Of a stretch of DNA of 64,000 nucleotides, positions 44,901 through 52,420 are shown in pieces. The translations under genes and the position numbers were made by a program. This stretch comes from Rheinheimera sp. (GTDB taxonomy: Bacteria; Pseudomonadota; Gammaproteobacteria; Enterobacterales; Alteromonadaceae), in the NCBI RefSeq assembly GCF_030824435.1, contig NZ_JAVBXS010000088.1, positions 19,501-83,500 of the forward strand, written 5' to 3'. Numbering within the stretch: the first letter of the stretch is position 1; every line of letters begins with the position of its first letter. The notes under the pieces are model-generated. The model was not told where the DNA came from. It searched no databases and saw only the letters and a program-made list of their open reading frames with translations.

Positions 44901-45542
44901 ATGCTGACAACCCCGTTGCCAGACTCATTTTCTTCAGCTGCTGCTGAAGCTGTATTTCTGCATTATGTGTTGCTTTGTCCTGAACACAGCTTGCCGCTGC
45001 ACTGGCTGAATACCACAGAGCTGCAATGGCTTAGCGGCAAATCTGCCAAACGCGCCCGCAGTTTTGCCTGGTCCAGGGCTTTGTTGCGCCACTTGTGTGT
45101 TGAACAACTGCAAGTATTGCCGGAACAGGTTCAGATCAGCTTGCCCTCTGAAGCGGCACCTGAACTTTATATCAAAGGCCAACGTTATTTCTGTTCGGTC
45201 AGCCACAGCCAGCATGTGGTGGCCGTGCTGCTGAGCCCTTTACAGCCGGTGGGGCTGGATATTGAATACATCTGCCATAAAAGAGACAAACAACAATATG
45301 CGTTGTTGTATCCGGCACTGCTGAATTTTTGTGATTCCAACGAAGCTTTTTACCAGCGTTGGACCCAGCTGGAAGCTTCGTTAAAACTAAAAGGTGGGCA
45401 GTTATTGACCATGCTGGCACAAGCTGAGCCGCGGCTTGCCAGACAGCTTATTTGCTGGCAACAACAGCGTTATCAGTTCTGTGTTGCCAGCCAGCAAACA
45501 ATCACGCAGCTGAATCAACTTCAGCTGCAACAATTGCCTTAA
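44901..45542 (+). CDS. apeB: Sfp-type 4'-phosphopantetheinyl transferase of the APE cluster
   Basis: 213 residues. It activates the cluster ACPs by adding phosphopantetheine from CoA. It shows the CoA-binding 'S-V-S-H-S', the Mg-binding 'G-L-D-I-E' (D120, E122) and 'R-W-T-Q-L-E-A-S-L-K-L-K-G' (W154, E158, K162). Position 157, normally Lys or Arg in the 'W-x-x-K-E-A' motif, is Leu. It is transcribed divergently from the other cluster genes and converges on the lipoprotein gene at 45545 with 2 bases between stops. No ribosome-binding site is obvious. Confidence 0.85.
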   Translation: MLTTPLPDSFSSAAAEAVFLHYVLLCPEHSLPLHWLNTTELQWLSGKSAKRARSFAWSRALLRHLCVEQLQVLPEQVQISLPSEAAPELYIKGQRYFCSVSHSQHVVAVLLSPLQPVGLDIEYICHKRDKQQYALLYPALLNFCDSNEAFYQRWTQLEASLKLKGGQLLTMLAQAEPRLARQLICWQQQRYQFCVASQQTITQLNQLQLQQLP

Positions 45543-45544
45543 GC

Positions 45545-46150
45545 TTATTCACCGTCAGTGGGTAATAAAGTACGTTCTAACAGTTCAGCCGTCGGTTTTT
45601 GTTGCCATACCGGCCAATATTCAGCTTGTTTGTTTTTCACGTCGTTTTTATTCTTTTGATACCAGGCTTCAGACTTCGCTGAATTTTGCATCAGCACTGT
45701 GTTGCTGATAATTTTTTGCACCTTTGCATCGGCCTTGTTAAATTCGCCGCTGTTGTCAGCACGCACCGGCCAAATAGAAAAACGGGCTTTCCAGGCACCC
45801 ATGCGCGGCGTCACTATTGCATAATACCTTTTACCGGCCACCAGATCGGCTTCAAGGAAGTCAGCCGCTTCTGACACCACCATAAAGGTGTGTTTACCGG
45901 CTGGCACTTCCAGCATCAATTTACTGGAGTTGTCGAGAATGCCAATAAAAGCAGGTTCTGCTGCAGTGACGTCAAACATAGGAGCACTGATGGCAGCACC
46001 AAATATTGACGAGCGCATAAACACAATTTGCGCTTTATCGGCAGGTACAGCCGCCAGTTGCTGATTAGGCGCTTTGACCATTGATGATGAAGCACAACCG
46101 CCAAGCAGCAGCATTAAAGTTAAAATTAATCCACGAAAAATCACATTCAT
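45545..46150 (-). CDS. Putative lipoprotein, DUF2846-like
   Basis: About 200 residues. The lipobox is 'L-L-G-G-C-A', after which 'A-Q-I-V-F-M-R-S-S', 'L-M-L-E-V-P-A-G-K-H-T-F' and 'A-G-K-R-Y-Y-A-I-V' follow the pattern of small DUF2846-like lipoproteins. The C-terminal third is helical and Lys/Gln-rich. AAGGA touches the ATG at 46150 but is well spaced for the GTG at 46144 (two codons in), so GTG may be the true start. Its function is unknown, and it is probably not part of the APE pathway. Confidence 0.75.
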   Translation of the reverse strand: MNVIFRGLILTLMLLLGGCASSSMVKAPNQQLAAVPADKAQIVFMRSSIFGAAISAPMFDVTAAEPAFIGILDNSSKLMLEVPAGKHTFMVVSEAADFLEADLVAGKRYYAIVTPRMGAWKARFSIWPVRADNSGEFNKADAKVQKIISNTVLMQNSAKSEAWYQKNKNDVKNKQAEYWPVWQQKPTAELLERTLLPTDGE

Positions 46151-46324
46151 TCCTTGTTGTAAGATGTATAAATTGGCTGTCACGCCGCCAAAAAGCGGCC
46201 AGATACTAACAAAGTACACATCTGAATAACATATTTTCCTGAATTAACTGAACCTGCGGCTGGCAAAAAGACGGCGGCAGCCGGATAATCCACCTTGTGA
46301 CTTGTTGTGAAGCAGTGAAACCCA

Positions 46325-47029
46325 ATGCGCATTTATAAAGCCCTTAGCCCCATCCGGGCCTTGTCTTTTGATTTAGACGATACGCTGTACCCAAACAGCG
46401 CTGTAATTGCCAAAGCCGAAGTTGCGATGCAACAAAGGCTGGCGCAGTTGTTACCGGCATCTTTTCACAACAACAGCCTGTATTGGTTTGAACAACGTAA
46501 AATTCTGGCCAGAGAAGATGTTGAGGTGCGCCACGATGTCAGTCGCTGGCGTTTATTGGCGTTAGAGCGGGGTTTAACCACACAAGGTCTGAGTGTGTGT
46601 GAAGCGGGTGAAATTGCTGAACTTGCCATGTCGGCTTTTTTGCAGGCGCGCACCGATATTCAGCTGCCGCCGACAGTGCGGCCGTTATTGCAGCAGCTGG
46701 CCGCCCGTTTTCCTTTAGTAGCCATAACCAATGGCAATGCCGACATTCAGCAAATGGGCATTGCCGATTTATTTCAGTGTGCGCTGCGCGCCGGGCCTGA
46801 TGGCCGGATGAAACCTTATCCGGATTTGTTTTTAAAGGCTGCCGGGCTTTTGCAGCTAGAGCCCAAACAGATTTTGCATATTGGCGACCATGTAAAATCT
46901 GATGTCGTAGGCGCGCTGAACGCCGGTTGTCAGGCGGCCTGGCTCAATCTGACACCGGGCTCCTTGTTAAAACTTAAAACTTTGCCACAACTTGAAATTC
47001 ATCAGCTGGAAGAATTAGCGGCACTCTAA
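46325..47029 (+). CDS. yigB: YigB-type HAD phosphatase
   Basis: 234 residues (E. coli YigB 238). The HAD motifs are I 'F-D-L-D-D-T-L-Y' (D16, D18), II 'A-I-T-N-G-N' and III/IV 'K-P-Y-P-D-L-F...H-I-G-D-H-V-K-S-D'. E. coli YigB dephosphorylates the riboflavin intermediate 5-amino-6-(5-phosphoribitylamino)uracil and FMN. It normally follows xerC; here it lies 20 kb further on. Its last 4 bases overlap a truncated kinase frame on the other strand. Confidence 0.9.
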   Translation: MRIYKALSPIRALSFDLDDTLYPNSAVIAKAEVAMQQRLAQLLPASFHNNSLYWFEQRKILAREDVEVRHDVSRWRLLALERGLTTQGLSVCEAGEIAELAMSAFLQARTDIQLPPTVRPLLQQLAARFPLVAITNGNADIQQMGIADLFQCALRAGPDGRMKPYPDLFLKAAGLLQLEPKQILHIGDHVKSDVVGALNAGCQAAWLNLTPGSLLKLKTLPQLEIHQLEELAAL

Positions 47030-47199
47030 GCTGGTTGTTGCGCCGGCCAAAAAGCCATAGCCGGCGGATAAGTGCCGGCATCAATAAAATCGTCAAAATT
47101 TAACGAACCACAACCCAGCAAAGTCGCCAGCTTTTTAATCAGTGTTGATTTGCCGCTGCCGGACGCCCCGCTGATGGCAATTATTTTTAGTTTTGCCAT
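47026..47199 (-). pseudogene. Truncated P-loop (uridine-kinase-like) kinase remnant
   Basis: 57 codons from ATG 47199. An intact Walker A 'G-A-S-G-S-G-K-S-T' is followed by 'F-D-D-F' as in uridine/pantothenate-kinase-like enzymes, then the frame stops after 'F-W-P-A-Q-Q-P-A'. Members of that fold need about 190-210 residues, so more than two thirds is missing. The rest would have to lie where yigB now ends. It is most likely a deletion remnant. A genuine small protein cannot be excluded. Confidence 0.65.
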
Positions 47200-47259
47200 C
47201 ACCGCTTTCATGATTAATGCCAAAGTCTGAATAAGCTGCGAGGCACTGTATCCGCTGGC

Positions 47260-48390
47260 TCAGCCAGCAGCAGCTTTTAGTGCCGCACCTGCTTGCAGCC
47301 ATTGTTGTTGCCCGGGAGAATTACAGGGTCTGACACTAAAGTGGTAACCGGAAGCATCGGACTTATCTGGTTTTATCACCAATAAGTCAAACTCCCCGAC
47401 CTGCACCCCATGTTCTTCGGCCTGTAACACACAACTGGATTTGCCCTGACTTTCTACCTGATATAAAAAATCGGCCGCCAGTATTTCATACCAATGATAA
47501 GTGTTGATTTTGTTATCGTCCGGATAAGGTCCGTCACTGCTGATCCAGTGCCAGTCTCTGTTTTGTTGCAGCTGACTGTCTTGTTGCTGATAGCCTGGTT
47601 GCTGATTGTCCTGTTGCCCGGAGTCTTGTTGTTTGTCGTTATCGGCAACATCAGGGGCAAAACCAATATAAGTTTCATCCAGCTTCACATAAGCACGACC
47701 GTCCAGATAAGCATCGGTCATCAGGATCAACATAATGCAGGTGAACGGTAATAACAAAATACGCAGCAATAATGAACTGAGCGGATAAGCTTCACCTTCA
47801 AAAAAATGCTTGCTGCGCAAACCCAAAGGCCGCAACAACAAAAACAAACTGATTTTGCTCAGATGCAACATCATATATAACAACATTAATAAGGCAGAAC
47901 CGCCGATTAACCAGGCCGGTGCCAACATCAGCGCCACCAGGTTGACGGTATAACGCATAGCGTCGGGTTTTACGCCGGTCAGATGGTTGACTGAAGCTTC
48001 GGCATAAGCCAACACCACATTCAGGAAAATGGCATACACAAATATCATCAATGCTTTGCCGTACAGGCTATGCCAGAACTTTTCCAGTTGTGGCCAGGCA
48101 TCCAGCGTAAAGGCCGTCATGCTGGCAACAGTTGCCAGCAAAAAGGCCACAGCAGCAGGGATCAGCCCAAACAGCGCCAATATTAACGCCGACACAGCCA
48201 GCAGATAACAACGCTGCGCCAGATGCAATAACTGCCATCTTTGGGAACAAGCAACCCTGAATCTGCTGAACTGCTGACCAAAACGGTACAGCGGATGTTG
48301 TGGCTGCCGGACTGAGGCCGGCACCCATGCCAATAACAACTGTGACGGCCGGCCTGGCTCTGGTGTGGCTTCTTCAGAAAGTGGTGGCAT
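47260..48390 (-). CDS. Multi-pass membrane protein with C-terminal extracytoplasmic domain
   Basis: 376 residues from ATG 48390 behind AGGA; the longer frame begins at 48447. About five transmembrane helices lie between residues 60 and 240 ('A-V-S-A-L-I-L-A-L-F-G-L-I-P-A-A', 'A-L-M-I-F-V-Y-A-I-F-L', 'L-L-L-R-I-L-L-L-P-F-T-C-I'). A Gln/Asp-rich linker (258-290) with repeated D-N-Q-Q-style units leads to a soluble domain rich in charged residues. No family is recognised and it has no operon partner. Confidence 0.7.
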   Translation of the reverse strand: MPPLSEEATPEPGRPSQLLLAWVPASVRQPQHPLYRFGQQFSRFRVACSQRWQLLHLAQRCYLLAVSALILALFGLIPAAVAFLLATVASMTAFTLDAWPQLEKFWHSLYGKALMIFVYAIFLNVVLAYAEASVNHLTGVKPDAMRYTVNLVALMLAPAWLIGGSALLMLLYMMLHLSKISLFLLLRPLGLRSKHFFEGEAYPLSSLLLRILLLPFTCIMLILMTDAYLDGRAYVKLDETYIGFAPDVADNDKQQDSGQQDNQQPGYQQQDSQLQQNRDWHWISSDGPYPDDNKINTYHWYEILAADFLYQVESQGKSSCVLQAEEHGVQVGEFDLLVIKPDKSDASGYHFSVRPCNSPGQQQWLQAGAALKAAAG

Positions 48391-48577
48391 AAAAGCGTCC
48401 TGCAAATGGAGCCTGCACAAAGCACTCCGGATAATGTGGATACCCATATCAAAGCCAAAGCCGCAAGGGCCATTACTACAATGCTTTGTAATTACACAAC
48501 ATTATCAGTTCATTAACCCAATGTCAGCAAGCTGTTTTCAGTAAGGTTTGGCCGATGCTGTTGGGCAGGTTCAGACT

Positions 48578-49315
48578 TTAAACCACAATGCCACACTGCT
48601 GATAAAACGAGCTTAACAACAAGGCCAGTTGCTCTGGTTGTTCCAGCGGCAGCATATGACCACAATCAGGCAACACGACTAAACGCGCATCCGGCAAGCG
48701 CTTTGCCATTTGTTCCAAAGCAGCCAGCGGCACTTTTTGATCGTCTGCGGCGCCAATAATCAGCACAGGGCATTGAATTTGATAAAGCTGGTCCAGCAAA
48801 GAGGGCCTTTCGCTGGTTTGTGCTAATTGATTGAGCAACACTGGATGGCCAAGCTCCCGATCCATCTTCAGCATAAGATCAGTCACTGCCGGGTCGTTGA
48901 GTTTTGATGCATGCACAAATTCACTGAGTCTTTTTTGCGACATGCCCTGATATTGATGATGTTGTAACCAACTCAGCGTTTGTTGCCGTATTTTTTGCTC
49001 TTCGGCCGTTAAAGCACCGGCGCTGGTTGCTATCAGTACCAGCGATTTTATTTGCTTTGTTGCAGCAACAGAGCCTGGCTGTGACAACAGAAACAACAAC
49101 AATAAATAACCGCCCAGCGAAAAACCAACCAGATGTTCTGCTTCGGCCTGGTGAATGCTTTCCAACATCAAAGCGCGGTTTTGTGCTTGCCAGATATTGG
49201 CATGCTGCAACTGAAAGTTTTGTTGCAGTTGCTGCCCGGCAGCTGTTTGCAACATAGGTAACCACAAACGTTCATCACATAAGGTGCCTGGCACCAATAA
49301 CAGTTTTGTTGCCAT
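48578..49315 (-). CDS. Alpha/beta hydrolase
   Basis: 245 residues. The fold is shown by 'L-V-P-G-T-L-C-D-E-R-L-W', nucleophile elbow 'L-V-G-F-S-L-G-G-Y', acid 'I-I-G-A-A-D-D-Q-K-V-P' and His in 'P-D-C-G-H-M-L-P-L-E'. It resembles small-molecule esterases or C-C hydrolases of the MhpC/BioH style, and the substrate is unknown. Its ATG overlaps the DUF1294 gene stop by one base (TGATG), so the two are coupled. Confidence 0.85.
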   Translation of the reverse strand: MATKLLLVPGTLCDERLWLPMLQTAAGQQLQQNFQLQHANIWQAQNRALMLESIHQAEAEHLVGFSLGGYLLLLFLLSQPGSVAATKQIKSLVLIATSAGALTAEEQKIRQQTLSWLQHHQYQGMSQKRLSEFVHASKLNDPAVTDLMLKMDRELGHPVLLNQLAQTSERPSLLDQLYQIQCPVLIIGAADDQKVPLAALEQMAKRLPDARLVVLPDCGHMLPLEQPEQLALLLSSFYQQCGIVV

Positions 49316-49926
49316 CACAAAGCCAGCCACTGCCAAAGCGGCGCGGCGCTGTCAGCAAACATCAACCAAAAAAAGGCCGAAAGATTGAGCATAGTCATCA
49401 GGCGGAATATCCATAAAAAGCTGTTTTTATTGGATTTATGCCTGAGCCTGTTTTGTGCCAACACAGCACCTGGCCAGCCACCTGCGACTGCAAATATTTG
49501 CAATGTCGATTCTGCGGTACGCCAACGCCCTTGTTGGGCTGCTTTTTTATCGCTGGCATACATGGCAAAAGTCAGTACAGACAAAACGGCGTAATACACG
49601 GCAATTTGCCAGGGCAACAGCTGGAAAGCAGCTGCCGCCGCCAGCCACAATAAAAAAACCACAGCCAAAAAATCCGGCGCTGTTGCAGTCTGTTTGGGCG
49701 CTTTAACCCGCAGGGTTTCGCCGCTAAATAACACCTCTTTAGCCTGCAACCGCCCGGCTTTATCTGTTGTTTTGCTGTAGGTCACCACTTCACCCGGCAT
49801 TGGCCTGCGCCCTTTGTTCTGCAAAGCGGAAATATGCAAAAAAACATCTGAACCGCCAAGCATGGGACGGATAAATCCAAAACCTTTATTGTCCTGCCAT
49901 TCACTGATTTTCCCTTTTGCCCGCAT
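49315..49926 (-). CDS. Cold-shock domain fused to DUF1294 membrane domain
   Basis: 203 residues. The N-terminal cold-shock domain has RNA-binding 'K-G-F-G-F-I-R-P' and 'D-V-F-L-H-I-S-A-L'. A helical C-terminal DUF1294 follows with about three membrane segments and the family pattern 'Y-A-S-D-K-K-A-A-Q-Q-G-R-W-R-T-A-E'. ATG 49926 has AAGGTGG upstream; the longer frame starts at 49968. Such fusions would tether a nucleic-acid-binding domain to the membrane. Function is unknown. Confidence 0.88.
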   Translation of the reverse strand: MRAKGKISEWQDNKGFGFIRPMLGGSDVFLHISALQNKGRRPMPGEVVTYSKTTDKAGRLQAKEVLFSGETLRVKAPKQTATAPDFLAVVFLLWLAAAAAFQLLPWQIAVYYAVLSVLTFAMYASDKKAAQQGRWRTAESTLQIFAVAGGWPGAVLAQNRLRHKSNKNSFLWIFRLMTMLNLSAFFWLMFADSAAPLWQWLAL

Positions 49927-50065
49927 CCTGCCCACCTTATCCTGTTGTTTTTTTTGCAGCATAACCAAAACCGCTGGCTGCCGCTATCCAGCCTTTATTT
50001 TGTCGAACAACACTGTTGTTCTTCGGCAAGATGTCAGCTTGCCAGGCTTAAAACCGACAAACGGG

Positions 50066-50128
50066 TTTAGCCTATCAACAAGCCCTGATATACTGCCGAA
50101 ATCTGAAAACCACTGTACATATATATAC
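50066..50128 (+). promoter_or_regulatory. uvrD promoter with a candidate LexA (SOS) box
   Basis: An extended -10, TGATATACT (hexamer 50089-50094), with a weak TTTAGC at -35 (50066-50071) lies 156 bases before uvrD. CTGT-N8-ATAC at 50113-50128, with an ACATATAT core, follows the predicted start site. The LexA consensus is CTGT-N8-ACAG, and the E. coli uvrD SOS box has the same half-conserved form, with CTGT, an AT core and a degenerate right half. SOS control of uvrD is known in E. coli. Confidence 0.6.
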
Positions 50129-50234
50129 CCCTTGCCTGAAACAACGGTTTCAGCAACTCAGGGTATATACCCAACCTCATTGCAGGTGCGGGCAGGTTGC
50201 CAAAACCCCTGCAACTTCAGCGATCAAGGGTATA
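50122..50234. repeat. Nested inverted repeats in the uvrD leader
   Basis: The stretch opens with TATATACCCCTTG and closes with CAAGGGTATA, near-matching inverted ends. Inside are a 7-bp hairpin (CTGAAAC/GTTTCAG, 50136-50153), the perfect 12-bp palindrome GGGTATATACCC (50161-50172) and a 7-bp hairpin (TTGCAGG/CCTGCAA, 50180-50214). It could be a structured mRNA leader, several operators, or a REP/MITE-like dispersed element. No coding frame is present. Confidence 0.55.
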
Positions 50235-50250
50235 ACCATAGGCTGGCGTA

Positions 50251-52419
50251 ATGGACGTTTCTTTATTACTTGATGGTTTAAACGACAAACAGCGTGATGC
50301 TGTGGCTGCACCCAGCCAGCATATGCTGATTTTAGCCGGTGCCGGCTCGGGCAAAACCCGGGTGCTGGTACACCGGCTGGCCTGGCTGATGCAGGTGGAA
50401 CGTGTGGCGCCTTATAGTTTACTGGCGGTAACTTTTACCAATAAAGCCTCACAAGAAATGCGCGCCCGGATTGAACAAACAGTTGGCGTCAGTTTAAACA
50501 ATTTATGGATGGGCACTTTCCACGGTTTGTCCCACCGCATGTTACGCGCCCACTATGCCGAAGCCAATTTGCCACAGGGTTTTCAGATTATTGATTCGGA
50601 CGACCAATACCGTTTGGTACGCCGGGTGCTCAAAGCATTAAATCTGGATGAAAAACACTGGCCGCCTAAACAAATTCAGTGGTTTATTAATGGCCGCAAA
50701 GATGAAGGCGAACGGCCGAATAAAATGGCCCATGGTGGCGATTTTAACCTTGAAACCATGATTAAAATTTATGCCGCTTATCAGGACATGTGCGACCGCG
50801 CCGGTTTAGTCGATTTTGCCGAAATTCTGCTGCGTAGTTTTGAGCTTTTGAAAAACAACAGCGAGATCCGCAGCCATTATCAGCAGCGTTTCCGCCAGAT
50901 TCTGGTCGACGAGTTTCAGGATACCAACGCTATTCAATACCAGTGGTTACGTTTGCTGGCCGGTAACCATGCCCGCGTAATGATCGTCGGTGACGACGAC
51001 CAGTCAATTTACGGCTGGCGTGGTGCCAAAGTGGAAAATATCCAGACCTTTTTAAAAGACTTCCCGGACCCTGTCACTATCCGTCTTGAACAAAACTACC
51101 GCTCAACCGGCACTATTTTAAAAGCCGCCAATGCGGTGATTGCGCATAACCAGGGCCGTTTGGGCAAAGACTTATGGACAGACGGCGACGACGGCGAAGC
51201 CATTTCACTTTACACAGCTTTTAACGAGCTGGATGAAGCCCGTTTTATTGTCAGCCGCATTCGCGAATGGCGCCGTCAGGGTGGCAAATTAATAGAAGCG
51301 GCAGTGTTGTACCGCAATAACGCCCAGTCGCGGGTGCTGGAAGAAGCGCTCATTCAGGATGGCATGAACTACCGCATTTATGGCGGCCTGCGTTTTTATG
51401 AACGTCAGGAAATTAAAGACTCTTTGGCATATTTGCGGCTGATTAATAACAGGCAGGACGACGCTGCACTGGAGCGGGTGATCAACACGCCAACCCGTGG
51501 TATTGGCGACTCCAGCCTGGATAAAGTGCGTGAATTTGCCCGCCGTGAACAACAAACTTTGTGGCAAAGCCTGCAACAAATGGTATTTCAAAAAGAGCTG
51601 ACCGGCCGCGCCGCTAATGCGGTTTCGGCTTTTATGGAGCTGATTAACAAACTGGACGACGACATCCGTGATTTACCGCTGGATGAACAAGCCGACCATG
51701 TCATTCATCAGTCCGGCTTATATGCCATGTATCAGGCGGAAAAAGGCGAAAAAGCCCAGACCCGGATTGAAAACTTAAACGAATTGGTCAACGCCTGCGC
51801 CAACCAGAATTTTTCCGCCAATGAAGAAATGAGCCCGCTGTCGGCCTTTTTATCACAAGCGGCGCTGGAAGCCGGTGAATATCAGGCCGAAGAACATTCA
51901 GACGCTGTGCAGCTGATGACTTTGCACAGCGCCAAAGGTCTGGAATTCCCGCTGGTGTTTGTTTGTGGCCTGGAAGAAGGTATGTTCCCAAGCCAACAGT
52001 CGGGCGACGACCCAACAAGGCTGGAAGAAGAACGCCGGCTTTGTTATGTGGGTATGACCCGCGCTATGCAAAAACTGTATTTATGCCACGCCGAAAGTCG
52101 TCGTTTATATGGTCAGGAGCAATACAACAAACCGTCGCGTTTTTTACGCGAAATTCCGGCCGAATATGTCGAAGAAATCCGCCTGACCACCAGTGTCAGC
52201 CGCCCTACCCAATTTAACCGTTTTGGCAGCGCCGCCACCCACAGCGCCTTTGAAAACACCGGTTTTAAACTGGGCCAGCGGGTGTTCCATGAAAAGTTTG
52301 GTGAAGGTGTAGTGCTGAACTACGAAGGTACCGGCAATCAGTCGCGTATCCAGGTGAATTTTGACGATTTAGGCAGCAAATGGCTGGTGACAGCTTATGC
52401 CAGGTTAGAGGCGGTTTAA
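50251..52419 (+). CDS. uvrD: DNA helicase II
   Basis: 722 residues, collinear with E. coli UvrD (720). It is a 3'-5' helicase for nucleotide excision and mismatch repair. Motifs present are I 'A-G-A-G-S-G-K-T', Ia 'T-F-T-N-K-A', II 'D-E-F-Q-D-T-N', III 'G-D-D-D-Q-S-I-Y-G-W-R-G', V 'M-T-L-H-S-A-K-G-L-E-F' and VI 'Y-V-G-M-T-R-A', with the C-terminal Tudor-like 'K-F-G-E-G-V-V-L-N-Y-E-G'. tmcA begins one base after its stop, suggesting co-transcription. Confidence 0.97.
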   Translation: MDVSLLLDGLNDKQRDAVAAPSQHMLILAGAGSGKTRVLVHRLAWLMQVERVAPYSLLAVTFTNKASQEMRARIEQTVGVSLNNLWMGTFHGLSHRMLRAHYAEANLPQGFQIIDSDDQYRLVRRVLKALNLDEKHWPPKQIQWFINGRKDEGERPNKMAHGGDFNLETMIKIYAAYQDMCDRAGLVDFAEILLRSFELLKNNSEIRSHYQQRFRQILVDEFQDTNAIQYQWLRLLAGNHARVMIVGDDDQSIYGWRGAKVENIQTFLKDFPDPVTIRLEQNYRSTGTILKAANAVIAHNQGRLGKDLWTDGDDGEAISLYTAFNELDEARFIVSRIREWRRQGGKLIEAAVLYRNNAQSRVLEEALIQDGMNYRIYGGLRFYERQEIKDSLAYLRLINNRQDDAALERVINTPTRGIGDSSLDKVREFARREQQTLWQSLQQMVFQKELTGRAANAVSAFMELINKLDDDIRDLPLDEQADHVIHQSGLYAMYQAEKGEKAQTRIENLNELVNACANQNFSANEEMSPLSAFLSQAALEAGEYQAEEHSDAVQLMTLHSAKGLEFPLVFVCGLEEGMFPSQQSGDDPTRLEEERRLCYVGMTRAMQKLYLCHAESRRLYGQEQYNKPSRFLREIPAEYVEEIRLTTSVSRPTQFNRFGSAATHSAFENTGFKLGQRVFHEKFGEGVVLNYEGTGNQSRIQVNFDDLGSKWLVTAYARLEAV

Positions 52420-52420
52420 T

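Noticed and set aside
28300..45500. Many long opposite-strand frames inside the APE genes
   Set aside because: They lie antisense to well-supported genes, lack ribosome-binding sites and families, and arise from the codon bias of the real genes.
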